Below are positions 36,550-45,116 of a stretch of DNA of 64,000 bases, piece by piece. Under the pieces are notes generated by a model, which was given only the letters and a program-made list of their open reading frames with translations, was not told the origin of the DNA and did no database searches. The translations under genes and the position numbers were made by a program. Each line of letters starts with the position of its first letter. The first letter of the stretch is position 1. The stretch is from Muribaculaceae bacterium (lineage in GTDB: Bacteria > Bacteroidota > Bacteroidia > Bacteroidales > Muribaculaceae). Location of the stretch: positions 1-64,000 of the forward strand of contig JAGCCU010000079.1 of the NCBI GenBank assembly GCA_017651515.1, written 5' to 3'.

Positions 36550-37737
36550 TTAAAGGTCACCAGTGAGTTCGACAAAGAACTGTCCCTTGCTTGTAGTCAC
36601 TTGAAGCACATCGAGCGGTGGAATACCCAGTTGTCTGAGCGTCAGATCCGGATATGGAAAATCGGCATCCAGATTCTCGAAGAAATGCTTGTGGAACAAT
36701 GTACGGTAACTCAATTGGCGCATTTCGCGGTCGCCTTTTATAACTTCGTCAAGTCGCGACTCGGGCACCATCACACGGAATTCCTTCTCGGGACGGTCGC
36801 TGATGATGACATCCACAAACTTGTTGTTGCGCATATTTATTTCCACCGCTTCCACACCCAATTCCTGCTTGAGTACATCAAGTGCCTGTGGCAAGGTCAG
36901 CGATGCTGAAAGCTTCGGGCATTCTCGCACCGAATCCCAACGTTCATGCGCAGGACATGTCTGTTTCCACGAAGAGAAATTATAGGTGTTCACTGAGCAA
37001 GACATTCCTTCATATCGGAGCATTTTACCTGCCAACGTCTTGAATGGCGCAGGTTGTTCTTCATTCTGGTGGATGATTTTCATGGCCTCTTGAACCTGAA
37101 TGGCTCCTATGACAGATGCGCTCACAGGTGTGGTCGCAACACGTCCTGCACTGGTTTGAGTACGTACCACATCGGCACATCCTGTACGGAGCATGATATG
37201 GTTGAATTCCTCACGCGAGAGGCCACATTCGTAGCAACTCACTCCAGGGGCATAAACGCGTACCACACCAGTCAAGTTCTCAATGCTTCCGTCCACCCAG
37301 ATTTTCCCTGCCCTCATACATAGACGGTTGAGCTGATAGCGTGCCAAACGACTGTCGAGACAACCAATCACCACATCGGCACGGCGGTAGATACCGAACC
37401 CGACATCAGAGAACAAGTCGCCCACGATGGCTTCGACCTGAATCTGCGGGTTTATCTCACGGGCGCGCTGTGCTACAACTTCAGACTTGAAAGCATGTTC
37501 AAAAGCATCCTGTTCACGGAAGAGCACCGACCGTGTGAGATTTGAAACCTCAATGCGGTCAAAGTCAACTACTGTGATGTGCCCAACACCAAACAGGGCG
37601 AGGTTTTTCACCACCTCGTTGCCTAGTGCTCCGGCACCTGCGACAAGTACACGTGCGTTCTTAACGCGGTCTTGCTTGAACCACGATAGCAACGTATATA
37701 CTCCGTCGCCCCATTCATATTTAAGTTCGTCGGCCAT
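36550..37737 (-). CDS. E1-like ubiquitin-activating enzyme homolog (ThiF/UBA fold)
   Basis: The 395-residue adenylating enzyme has a Rossmann ATP-binding motif (VAGAGALGNEVVKNL, about residues 32-46) and the E1 signature VVDFDRIEVSNLTRSVLF (56-73), including the Arg that contacts ATP. There is a CYEC pair near 168-171 and a CPAH pair near 261-264 likely to bind zinc, and a candidate catalytic Cys in RTGCADVV (near 187). Residues about 280-395 form an extra C-terminal beta-grasp-like domain resembling the ubiquitin-fold domain by which E1s recruit E2s. I start at the ATG at 37737; a TTG two codons earlier would be unusual. It lies between the RING/FHA gene and the baseplate genes. A ThiF/MoeB-type sulfur-carrier role is the alternative, but no thiamine or molybdopterin gene is near. 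Confidence 0.85.
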   Translation of the reverse strand: MADELKYEWGDGVYTLLSWFKQDRVKNARVLVAGAGALGNEVVKNLALFGVGHITVVDFDRIEVSNLTRSVLFREQDAFEHAFKSEVVAQRAREINPQIQVEAIVGDLFSDVGFGIYRRADVVIGCLDSRLARYQLNRLCMRAGKIWVDGSIENLTGVVRVYAPGVSCYECGLSREEFNHIMLRTGCADVVRTQTSAGRVATTPVSASVIGAIQVQEAMKIIHQNEEQPAPFKTLAGKMLRYEGMSCSVNTYNFSSWKQTCPAHERWDSVRECPKLSASLTLPQALDVLKQELGVEAVEINMRNNKFVDVIISDRPEKEFRVMVPESRLDEVIKGDREMRQLSYRTLFHKHFFENLDADFPYPDLTLRQLGIPPLDVLQVTTSKGQFFVELTGDL

Positions 37738-37739
37738 AA

Positions 37740-40160
37740 TCAATCTCTTTCAACGTACATAAATACTGTATCACCTATCTGGAACGTATCACCATTATTA
37801 AGTGTATGTTCCCTGCTTGGGGGTAATTCGGCTCGAGAATTGAACACAACACCTGTGGTGAGCGGTTTTATCACCGGCAGTTTGCGAGTCTGTTCAATAT
37901 AGAGTTGAGCATGTTCTTTAGCAACCTTGTTGCTATTTTCCCAGTTCATCTGAATCTCGCAGTCACCAATCATACCAACGGTGACCACCCTTCCGCCGCC
38001 TGTAGCATTCATCCATTTATGGATTGGTATTTCCGTACCTTGTCGAGAACCGTTCTGAATCACGAGGAAATAACGTTCAGCCATCATGCGAACAGTTGCA
38101 ATGGATGCTCCCAAACCTCCACCATAAATAATGAAGTTAAGCAACATATTCAACCATGGACTTTGCGAACTGGACATTCCCGAGAACATAAGTACGATGA
38201 ACCCTATTACCGCAGCAGCCAAACCGCCCAGCAATGCGCTCTTGATTGGAATAGAAGAACCCAGGCAGAGACTCAACGAGAAGCATACAGAGAACAGCAG
38301 GTATGCCGGCAAAGAGCAATACCAAGGAATCACGAGATTGTCAAGACTGCCAGCCCAAGCAGTGAATATCAAGCCACCTACGGCGAAAGCGAACATGCCA
38401 ATCCATGCCGACAAAAGCGACAATCCCACAATCTTGAGCCACACTGTCAAATCCTTCTGCCGGTACTCATCGTTGTAACGGAAAATGAGCGACAGGAAGA
38501 AACCCAGTAACAATCCAATGCCTAAGAATGCCGCCACTTTGTTAGTGCAATCATTCCACAATTCATGAGTGGGATCCATTGCCAACCCTACTATTTTCTG
38601 TGCCAACGGAGCAAAAACATCACCTCGGCCAAGCAATTCATATACCACCCAACTCACAAGAGCTGCCATGATACCCGTCAATGTCTGGCTGACATCCCTC
38701 ATTGATTCGCGTGTGAACATCATATTCCAGTCCACGTGCGGTTGAATACCCGTTTTACAGCTCTGTCCGTAGTCTGTGCAATGGAAACCATTCTGTCTCC
38801 AACAATGAATGTGCATGAGATGATTGCACCTCTGCACAATTTTTTGACCTGGAAGGATGTCCTGAGCACAAAAGCGGCAGATAATGCGGTTCACACCAGG
38901 TTTTGGAACATAGGGCTTGAAATATTTAATTTCAAATGATTTCGACTTGATTGCAGGAATCACAATCTTTACTACGATGAAGAAGAACGCGAACGTAAGC
39001 AAAGCCACAAGCAGCGCCATAAGATATTTCAACACCGTATCGCTTACCGAAAGATTCTCGGCTGGGAACGGATTCTCGGCTGTACCGATAGTCATCTCAC
39101 ACTTGCCTATTTCACTGCCTTCCCAAGATGCCAAGTATTGTACTGCCCTACCATTGTAAACTTGTCCCCCTACCTTATAAATTATATCATAGTCATAAGC
39201 AGCATCTTCAACGGCCTGTTGAAATTCCGCAAGCGCTGCACTCATGTCGGTAGTAGCGAAAAATTTGCCCCATCGTTCTCGCACTTCAATGCCGTCAACC
39301 ACAGGATTGGCAGCAAATTGCAACTCGGTCTTCATGTCTTCGTTCTCGCCATTGCCAGTGTAATAGAATGCGAAAACTTTTGGAGTTGAAGCGGGACCGT
39401 TTTGCTGAATGTCCATCAACAGGCTGGCATTGACGCCCTGGTCACTCTCATAGTCTGGTTCTTTGGAACCATCAGCAAAGACGAAAAGAAAGTTTTTCCC
39501 GATGTGCTGAGAAGCACGTAGGGCTATATCGGAGTTTTTCATATATCCGCTCTGCAGTTTCAGTCCAGGGTTATCTTCGGCTGAAACATTAAACTCATTA
39601 AGTTTAGCACACATCGCGCTGAAGAAGCAATTATTATTGCTTGACATATCAAATTTACTCCTCATTTGTGCAAAATTCTCAGTAGTCACCAACTCGCTGG
39701 CCGTAACATCGTCGCCATAGAAAGCCAGATAGACACATCCCTTAGGAGCAGCTTTCACCAGTTCGCCTACAGCATCATAGACTTTCTGCATATCTGGGAT
39801 ATTACGATCCACGAGAACCAGAAAAGTGAAATCTTCGCTAATACGCTCACCACCGCCTTTGCTCACCTGACGTACAGAGATTGCATCTTCTTTTATACGG
39901 TGTTCGTAATCATTGATATCATTGGCATTCTCAAAAAGGTACAGTTTCTTACGAATGTCATCGAGTAACAGATTCTTCATGGCATTGCCCATCTCATCCA
40001 GTAGTTTGATGTGTAAAGCAATGCTATCGGTTCCTTCAATCAAGGTCTTACCGCAGAACTCAATTCTATTCACCGTCTGCGCCTGTATCGGCAGAATCAG
40101 GCACAGCATCAGCGAGGCGGCCAGCCAATGGAGGCAGGTCATCTTTTTCGTCTTGTCCAT
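37740..40160 (-). CDS. Membrane protein with periplasmic vWA-like, cytoplasmic RING-H2-like and FHA-like domains
   Basis: The 806-residue protein has a signal peptide (to PIQAQ), a periplasmic vWA-like domain (about 108-320; FTFLVLVDRN, FLFVFADGS), a transmembrane helix (378-402) and a cytoplasmic finger with eight ligands: C428, C431, C445, H447, H450, C453, C461 and C468. The first six follow the RING-H2 spacing C-x2-C-x13-C-x-H-x2-H-x2-C exactly; the last pair is x6 apart instead of x2. About six more transmembrane helices (490-695) and a C-terminal FHA-like domain (about 695-806) follow. It overlaps the JAMM gene by 22 bases and lies three bases before the E1 gene. RING fingers act as E3 ligases in eukaryotes, and FHA domains bind phospho-threonine. 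I infer a membrane-complex core that receives both signals. Confidence 0.75.
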   Translation of the reverse strand: MDKTKKMTCLHWLAASLMLCLILPIQAQTVNRIEFCGKTLIEGTDSIALHIKLLDEMGNAMKNLLLDDIRKKLYLFENANDINDYEHRIKEDAISVRQVSKGGGERISEDFTFLVLVDRNIPDMQKVYDAVGELVKAAPKGCVYLAFYGDDVTASELVTTENFAQMRSKFDMSSNNNCFFSAMCAKLNEFNVSAEDNPGLKLQSGYMKNSDIALRASQHIGKNFLFVFADGSKEPDYESDQGVNASLLMDIQQNGPASTPKVFAFYYTGNGENEDMKTELQFAANPVVDGIEVRERWGKFFATTDMSAALAEFQQAVEDAAYDYDIIYKVGGQVYNGRAVQYLASWEGSEIGKCEMTIGTAENPFPAENLSVSDTVLKYLMALLVALLTFAFFFIVVKIVIPAIKSKSFEIKYFKPYVPKPGVNRIICRFCAQDILPGQKIVQRCNHLMHIHCWRQNGFHCTDYGQSCKTGIQPHVDWNMMFTRESMRDVSQTLTGIMAALVSWVVYELLGRGDVFAPLAQKIVGLAMDPTHELWNDCTNKVAAFLGIGLLLGFFLSLIFRYNDEYRQKDLTVWLKIVGLSLLSAWIGMFAFAVGGLIFTAWAGSLDNLVIPWYCSLPAYLLFSVCFSLSLCLGSSIPIKSALLGGLAAAVIGFIVLMFSGMSSSQSPWLNMLLNFIIYGGGLGASIATVRMMAERYFLVIQNGSRQGTEIPIHKWMNATGGGRVVTVGMIGDCEIQMNWENSNKVAKEHAQLYIEQTRKLPVIKPLTTGVVFNSRAELPPSREHTLNNGDTFQIGDTVFMYVERD

Positions 40161-42349
40161 ATCTTTAAGTCTTCCAATTTATTGACACCATAATAACTCT
40201 CATCGGTACACAATTCACCTCCTATGACAGGAATAGCAGTAATCATTCCGTTGCTGGTAGAGTAAACAAGCACAAAATGCAGGTTGGCCAGTTCGTCAGC
40301 AACCATGCGCCGCACTGAAGGCAAACTGCAATGCGTGTCAACCAACAGACACCCGACAAGTTCTTTTCCCGCGAGGTTACGCTCCCGGCTCACGCAATCG
40401 GCAATGTATTCAGAGAGCTGATTTTGGGTGCGAGTGAATCCATGCACATATCCTGTAAATCCAGTGGTGGGTATGGAAGTCAGCTGGTTGATGTCAATCA
40501 CCGCCCCATTACTTAATTCCACACCACGGCAATCATCACTCCGGTTACTGCAACCCATGAGGGCATTAAAGTAATCTTGTGGGTTAAATGAGTTGCGCTC
40601 ACTGGCAATCGCCCATTGATAAATCTCCTCAAGCGAGAACATTCTTGTGAGGTCGGAATGTGAGGTTACCGTGCCATCACGTTTAAAAGTGAAGATTCCC
40701 AATGCCTGGTCGGGTGTAAGTATGTCCACCACCATAGCAGTGAGAAAGTGTGGCTGAGTGGGATGCTTGAGCTGATTATGGACGTTGTTGTCACTGTTGG
40801 AGAAGAACACACCCAACCCTGGATGCGAGTGTACCCAACATGTGAGGTCATATTGCAAATCGCTTTCGCGACGCAAGCGACGCAGCTTATCGGCGCAGCT
40901 CAACTTGATTTTTCCTCCGAAATTCAGTTCATATTCAGCAAAAACAGCATCGTCGCCAGGCAAAACTATATGCTCTAGCGTAACGTCATATTGGTCACTC
41001 TCGCCATCAAGCACCCAGCGCCCCAGCACCATGCAGCCGTCTTCTTTAGGTTTATCCGAATTACGCAAATCCTCGGCATACATGTTGTAAATATCTTTGA
41101 CGCATGAATTCTTTAAATAGATGTATCGCACCGCCGAGTTCTCACAGAAATCTGCAGTATCAATGCACAAATAGTCGTCATTGCCCACCACATCGCTGAT
41201 ATCCTGGCGCTTGAGAACCGAAGTCGTGCGGCGTCGGACTACGACACCTTCACCACTATTCTGGGCAACTGCACTCGGACCTGGACGAGTTGAAGCCACA
41301 GGTGATGTAGTATATGGAACCTGATGTTTTGACCTGTTGCGCTTGTATAACAAATAAACCAAGCCTGACAGAATAGCCAGAGCTGCCAGCAAAGAGAGCA
41401 GCATGATCCATTTACCGCCGTGCTCTTTTGTCGCATCCACCTCGGCGTATTCGACCTTTGCCATTTCACTTAGGGCCAACAATTGGGTATTACGTTGTTC
41501 CAATGGTTCGGTAAGTATCTTGCGAAGTTCTGTCCTAGCGGCCTTTCGGTCTTCGATGGCACCATCTTCGTAATTGTCCAAGAAGGCATCTATCAAGTCG
41601 CTTTTCTCATCAATCAATGTCTTGAGTTGTGAGCGCTCACCATCAATATATTCTTTAATGTTATTCTTCTGTACATATTCTGCCTTCTGTGCTTCGCTCA
41701 AAATCGCCATTTCGGTCACCGACTCATCAAAATCAGATTTTCGTTGTCCGACAGCATCTGAATTGTAAAAGTCTTGTTGTTCCAGATATGCCTTGAAATC
41801 ATCAATCAACTGGCTGACCGACACAGCCTTGACTTTCGCTGGCACCTGTTGGTTGTCCTTTTCGCCGACTTTCTCGCGTTTAGTTTTTTCCTGTTTGTCG
41901 CGTTTGTTGTTCTTGTAATCTCTTGCGACAGGTTTCTCTCGCTCAGGTTCTTTAACTTGAGCGATGCTTTGAGATTTTGCGGGCTGAGCGTTGTCTTTTA
42001 CCGTAGACCCTCCTTTAGCCTCTGCCTTGAGCTTGTCGAGCACACTCTTTTTAGTGCTAATGTCCATCACGACAAAAGATTCTCCACCTTCAAACTTTGC
42101 CGTTATTGTGTTACCTTTGGGAACTATGATGGACTGATGGGGTATAATGTCACCGGATTTAGGGCTAATGACAGTCATCCGTTTGTCTGTATTGTTATAC
42201 AATCGATATGAATCGAAATCACTAAACATCCGGTTGGGTTGCCCCGTGAGTTTCACACGGTTATTGCTCATGATTGTCTTGTGCTCCGCCATCAGTGAGA
42301 AACTAAAGCACCCTATGACCAAAAGCAACAATAGAATATGTCTTTTCAT
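40139..42349 (-). CDS. Membrane-anchored JAMM/JAB peptidase (deubiquitinase-like)
   Basis: The 736-residue protein has a signal peptide (to SLMA), a periplasmic region (21-312) with a Lys/Glu-rich coiled part, a transmembrane helix (about 314-335) and a cytoplasmic part with a JAMM/MPN+ domain (about 400-560). The zinc motif is complete: H507-S-H509-P, then S517-x-x-D520, with a candidate active Glu at 436 (KEDGCMVLG). JAMM enzymes cut isopeptide bonds at ubiquitin-like C-termini. The C-terminal 170 residues form a second alpha/beta domain with an LLVDTHCSLPS segment. It lies in the same operon as E1-, E2- and ubiquitin-like genes, so removal or processing of that modifier is the likely role. 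A signal peptide and one further helix place the peptidase domain on the cytosolic side. Confidence 0.85.
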   Translation of the reverse strand: MKRHILLLLLVIGCFSFSLMAEHKTIMSNNRVKLTGQPNRMFSDFDSYRLYNNTDKRMTVISPKSGDIIPHQSIIVPKGNTITAKFEGGESFVVMDISTKKSVLDKLKAEAKGGSTVKDNAQPAKSQSIAQVKEPEREKPVARDYKNNKRDKQEKTKREKVGEKDNQQVPAKVKAVSVSQLIDDFKAYLEQQDFYNSDAVGQRKSDFDESVTEMAILSEAQKAEYVQKNNIKEYIDGERSQLKTLIDEKSDLIDAFLDNYEDGAIEDRKAARTELRKILTEPLEQRNTQLLALSEMAKVEYAEVDATKEHGGKWIMLLSLLAALAILSGLVYLLYKRNRSKHQVPYTTSPVASTRPGPSAVAQNSGEGVVVRRRTTSVLKRQDISDVVGNDDYLCIDTADFCENSAVRYIYLKNSCVKDIYNMYAEDLRNSDKPKEDGCMVLGRWVLDGESDQYDVTLEHIVLPGDDAVFAEYELNFGGKIKLSCADKLRRLRRESDLQYDLTCWVHSHPGLGVFFSNSDNNVHNQLKHPTQPHFLTAMVVDILTPDQALGIFTFKRDGTVTSHSDLTRMFSLEEIYQWAIASERNSFNPQDYFNALMGCSNRSDDCRGVELSNGAVIDINQLTSIPTTGFTGYVHGFTRTQNQLSEYIADCVSRERNLAGKELVGCLLVDTHCSLPSVRRMVADELANLHFVLVYSTSNGMITAIPVIGGELCTDESYYGVNKLEDLKIWTRRKR

Positions 42350-42363
42350 AAAGAATAATGATT

Positions 42364-43746
42364 TTAAATGGATATTTTACCGTCTCTATCCCGGTTCTTG
42401 CTGATGCGAGCACCTCTTGCTGCACGTTGCGCCTTATCTTGTAACGATTCTTTGGAACGATCCACTTTTGGACGCACCGGATTCGCATTGGCTTGGTTCA
42501 CTTTTGCTTGTACAGCATTCTCATTGGCGTTTGCCCGTATGGGATTCGCATTAGCTTTTGAGCGCACAGCATTCTTGACGGCATCTTCTATTTGATTAAC
42601 CTTTTGATTCACTCCTCGTTGTGCAGTCTGTGACACTTTGTTTCCAGCCTGATTCAAGGCGCGGTCCTGCAATTCCTGCATCGATCGTACTTGAGCTTTA
42701 TTTCGCAGACTTTGCATAACCTGGTTACCCACGAAAAGCAGGACTGCCAACAGACCGCCTCCAACGACCATCCACAAAGTGCGCTTTTTACTAGCTTCCT
42801 GCTCCTCTTTAGCTTTTTCTTCGGCTGCCTGAGCTTTAGCTTCTTGCTCGGCTTTAGCGGCTGCGGCTGCGGCTGCAGCAGCACCTTTCTTCTCCAGCAT
42901 GAGAGCGTTGAGTTGGTCAATTTCGGCCTTTTCTTCGTCTGTTGCCATATTTCTCATACCGGCAAGTTCAATGATGGCATTGGCTGCTTCGGGACTCAAT
43001 TCATCACCCGAAAGCTGCATTGCGGCCTTGGCCTTATCAATGAGGGCACGGACATTCGCAGTGGCGCCATCGCCTGGAGTCAGTTCTGGAACCAACTGTT
43101 CTTCACGCACTTCTTCCTCTACCCAGTGTCCTCCAGCCCCTTGCGAGTTGCCTTGTTGCTGCTGTTGGGTAATTGCAGAACCTTGCCGTTGACCTTGTGC
43201 CTGGTTACTGGCAGGCTTACTCAAGTCAATGCTCAAGTTGTGGCTGAATTTGTCGACTATTTTGTGTTTGTTCTTACTCTTGTAATAAACCATATACAAT
43301 GGAAGCTCTACCGAAGGAGAACCCCTTGCAGGAAGCGTGAATTCCAATTCGGTATCATCGTAAAAGGATACGAAACCATCATCATGATTATATGCATCAC
43401 GATTGTAAGTCACATTCCTTGTACTGATGATACTCGGAGGATAATGTCCCTTGAATTCAATATCTTCCTTCTTTCCACCGTAAGAGGACTTACGTTCGTC
43501 GAACATCCAGACCAGCAATTTGTCTTTTTTGTCCTTGTAGGACTGATGCTCTTTCCCCATACGCCAGAAAATCGGCCTGTCGAACTTCACAGTAGCCCTG
43601 GCACCGTCATACTTAACCGAATAACGCAATATCACTTTCGTGCCTTGGCGTGTCGTGAGTGTGTCGGTATGCTGCTGAACAGCCGCCCAAGAGGCCGAGC
43701 CGGCAAGGGAAGCAGTCAGCAACAAAGTAATAAGCAACCGTCTCAT
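42364..43746 (-). CDS. Periplasmic protein with coiled coil, transmembrane helix and basic cytoplasmic tail
   Basis: The 460-residue protein has a signal peptide (to GSASWA), a beta-rich periplasmic domain (25-175), a Gln-rich linker with the motif GGHWVEEEV (205-213), and an Ala/Lys/Glu-rich coiled coil (280-320). A transmembrane helix (324-345) and a basic cytoplasmic tail with imperfect ANANP-type repeats (389-430) follow. No family recognised. It overlaps the preceding CxxC-repeat gene by four bases and lies 14 bases before the JAMM gene, which has the same signal/periplasm/TM/cytoplasm topology. Together they may form the envelope-spanning part that replaces TssJLM; this is inference from topology. 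Confidence 0.62.
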   Translation of the reverse strand: MRRLLITLLLTASLAGSASWAAVQQHTDTLTTRQGTKVILRYSVKYDGARATVKFDRPIFWRMGKEHQSYKDKKDKLLVWMFDERKSSYGGKKEDIEFKGHYPPSIISTRNVTYNRDAYNHDDGFVSFYDDTELEFTLPARGSPSVELPLYMVYYKSKNKHKIVDKFSHNLSIDLSKPASNQAQGQRQGSAITQQQQQGNSQGAGGHWVEEEVREEQLVPELTPGDGATANVRALIDKAKAAMQLSGDELSPEAANAIIELAGMRNMATDEEKAEIDQLNALMLEKKGAAAAAAAAAKAEQEAKAQAAEEKAKEEQEASKKRTLWMVVGGGLLAVLLFVGNQVMQSLRNKAQVRSMQELQDRALNQAGNKVSQTAQRGVNQKVNQIEDAVKNAVRSKANANPIRANANENAVQAKVNQANANPVRPKVDRSKESLQDKAQRAARGARISKNRDRDGKISI

Positions 43747-45116
43747 TTTTTCATGATTGTTGAGTAGTCATTCTGAATGCCTGTAGAGAGTGCATTTCGA
43801 GCTTTGGCGCAGTTATATAGTCCATTAGCTTCGTTCTTTTGCTGTTGAGTAGCCTTTCCACTACGTTTCACTTCGGTGGCAATCTTACTCATGCGCTGTG
43901 CAGCGTTTACTTTGCAGTAGCTGCACGAGTGTTTCTGGCTGTTTGAGTTACCACTATTGTCGCTCTTTCCACTTTTGCTGGTAATGGCTGAATAGTCATT
44001 TTTTATACCCGTAGTAAGAGCATTCCGAGCTTTTGCGCAATTGTATAGTCCCTTGGCTTCGCTCAACTGCTGTGATGTGACATTTCCATTGCGCTTCACG
44101 GCCGTGGCAATCTGATTCATGCGCTGTGCTGCATTAACATTGCAATAGCCGCACGAGTGTTTCTTGCTGTTTGAATAGCCACCACCATTGTCGCTCTTTC
44201 CACTAAGGCAGTTGTCACAAACATACTCCAAACTTTTGCCATTAACTTTTCTCTCGCAATCATCAACGCGGTCACGCAATTCGTTGAAAGCATCCCAGTT
44301 ATCATCATCTCGTGAGTAATTCTGCATTTGAGCAGTAATCAGAGAGCGAAGATTCTTAATAGCATCAAGGTCTTCTTTCTTCTGGGTTTTCAAACTTGGA
44401 TTATGCTTCCGTTTTTTGGTGCCAGTGCAATACCTCTTTTCACTAAGACGTTCTTCAAGCGCATTGACTTGTGCTTCAAAACCCTCATACTCCGCGTCAA
44501 CCTTAGGCCTTCGTTTGCCATTGGCTGTGATGTTGAGTTCATAAACCAGCCAGCGGGTGATGACCACTTTGGAGTAGGTACCTTTCTTTTTGTCCATCTT
44601 CGAGTTCTTTGCATCAACGATGTAAACCGGCAGATGCAAAATCGCCGTTTCACCAAACTCGATTTTCTGAGACCTCAAATAATTGGCAGGGCTCTCATTC
44701 TCGATAATAATGGGAGCGCCCTTTTCAAGTACCATTTCTCGCTGCCCGTCAGGAAAAGTAATCGATGCCGGCATGACATTCTCAACATCGGTGAACAAAT
44801 TTCCTTTAAGCTCAATCTTGGGATTCTTGAGCTTTTTCAACTCCTTTTTTGTATATGAGGAGTCAAAAACGAAAATGGGAAGATAAGTGTATTGGTCTTC
44901 GTTGTATAGAGCTATATCAACCCAGAATCCGGTCTCATCGTTTTCCTTAACGCTCACCTCCACCTTAATGGCACCCGTATTCCCAGAATTGAAAATATAG
45001 GATTGAGTCGGATCGCTGGCACTGACAGTCACTTCACCAACCTCATCAACAATCATAGCCTGACAGATGGGTGCAAGCGACAATAAAGATATCAGTGAAA
45101 ATATTAAACGCTTCAT
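43743..45116 (-). CDS. Secreted protein with tandem C-terminal CxxC repeats
   Basis: The 457-residue protein has a signal peptide (to APICQA), a beta-rich domain (25-200), a charged helical region (205-295) and a CDNC pair (300-303). Two tandem repeats of about 76 residues follow (305-381 and 382-457), each with HSC-G/S-YC, NAAQRM, LYNCAKARNAL and NDYS. Three CxxC pairs plus single Cys suggest structural disulfides or metal knuckles in the periplasm. There is no lipoprotein box and no transmembrane helix. It lies directly after the E2-like gene and overlaps it by four bases. The function is unknown; an envelope-complex role is inferred from context. Confidence 0.62.
   Translation of the reverse strand: MKRLIFSLISLLSLAPICQAMIVDEVGEVTVSASDPTQSYIFNSGNTGAIKVEVSVKENDETGFWVDIALYNEDQYTYLPIFVFDSSYTKKELKKLKNPKIELKGNLFTDVENVMPASITFPDGQREMVLEKGAPIIIENESPANYLRSQKIEFGETAILHLPVYIVDAKNSKMDKKKGTYSKVVITRWLVYELNITANGKRRPKVDAEYEGFEAQVNALEERLSEKRYCTGTKKRKHNPSLKTQKKEDLDAIKNLRSLITAQMQNYSRDDDNWDAFNELRDRVDDCERKVNGKSLEYVCDNCLSGKSDNGGGYSNSKKHSCGYCNVNAAQRMNQIATAVKRNGNVTSQQLSEAKGLYNCAKARNALTTGIKNDYSAITSKSGKSDNSGNSNSQKHSCSYCKVNAAQRMSKIATEVKRSGKATQQQKNEANGLYNCAKARNALSTGIQNDYSTIMKK
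43747..43973 (-). repeat. CxxC-repeat unit 2 (protein-level tandem repeat)
   Basis: This unit encodes residues 382-457 of the CxxC-repeat protein. It aligns with the unit upstream over its whole length: HSCSYC, NAAQRM, LYNCAKARNAL, NDYS. Confidence 0.8.
43974..44204 (-). repeat. CxxC-repeat unit 1 (protein-level tandem repeat)
   Basis: This unit encodes residues 305-381 of the CxxC-repeat protein: HSCGYC, NAAQRM, LYNCAKARNAL, NDYS. The two units are similar but clearly diverged in sequence. Confidence 0.8.

Noticed and set aside
36550..37737. E1-like gene as a thiamine or molybdopterin (ThiF/MoeB) enzyme
   Set aside because: No ThiS/MoaD gene with a terminal Gly-Gly and no thi or moa genes are nearby; E2-, RING- and JAMM-like neighbours favour a ubiquitin-like role. 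Not fully excluded.
42691..43767. Long plus-strand open frame (about 358 codons) opposite the periplasmic TM protein gene
   Set aside because: It is antisense to a gene with signal peptide, TM helix and operon overlap; the predicted protein is Cys/Phe-rich and patternless, caused by the Ala/Lys/Glu-rich coding strand.
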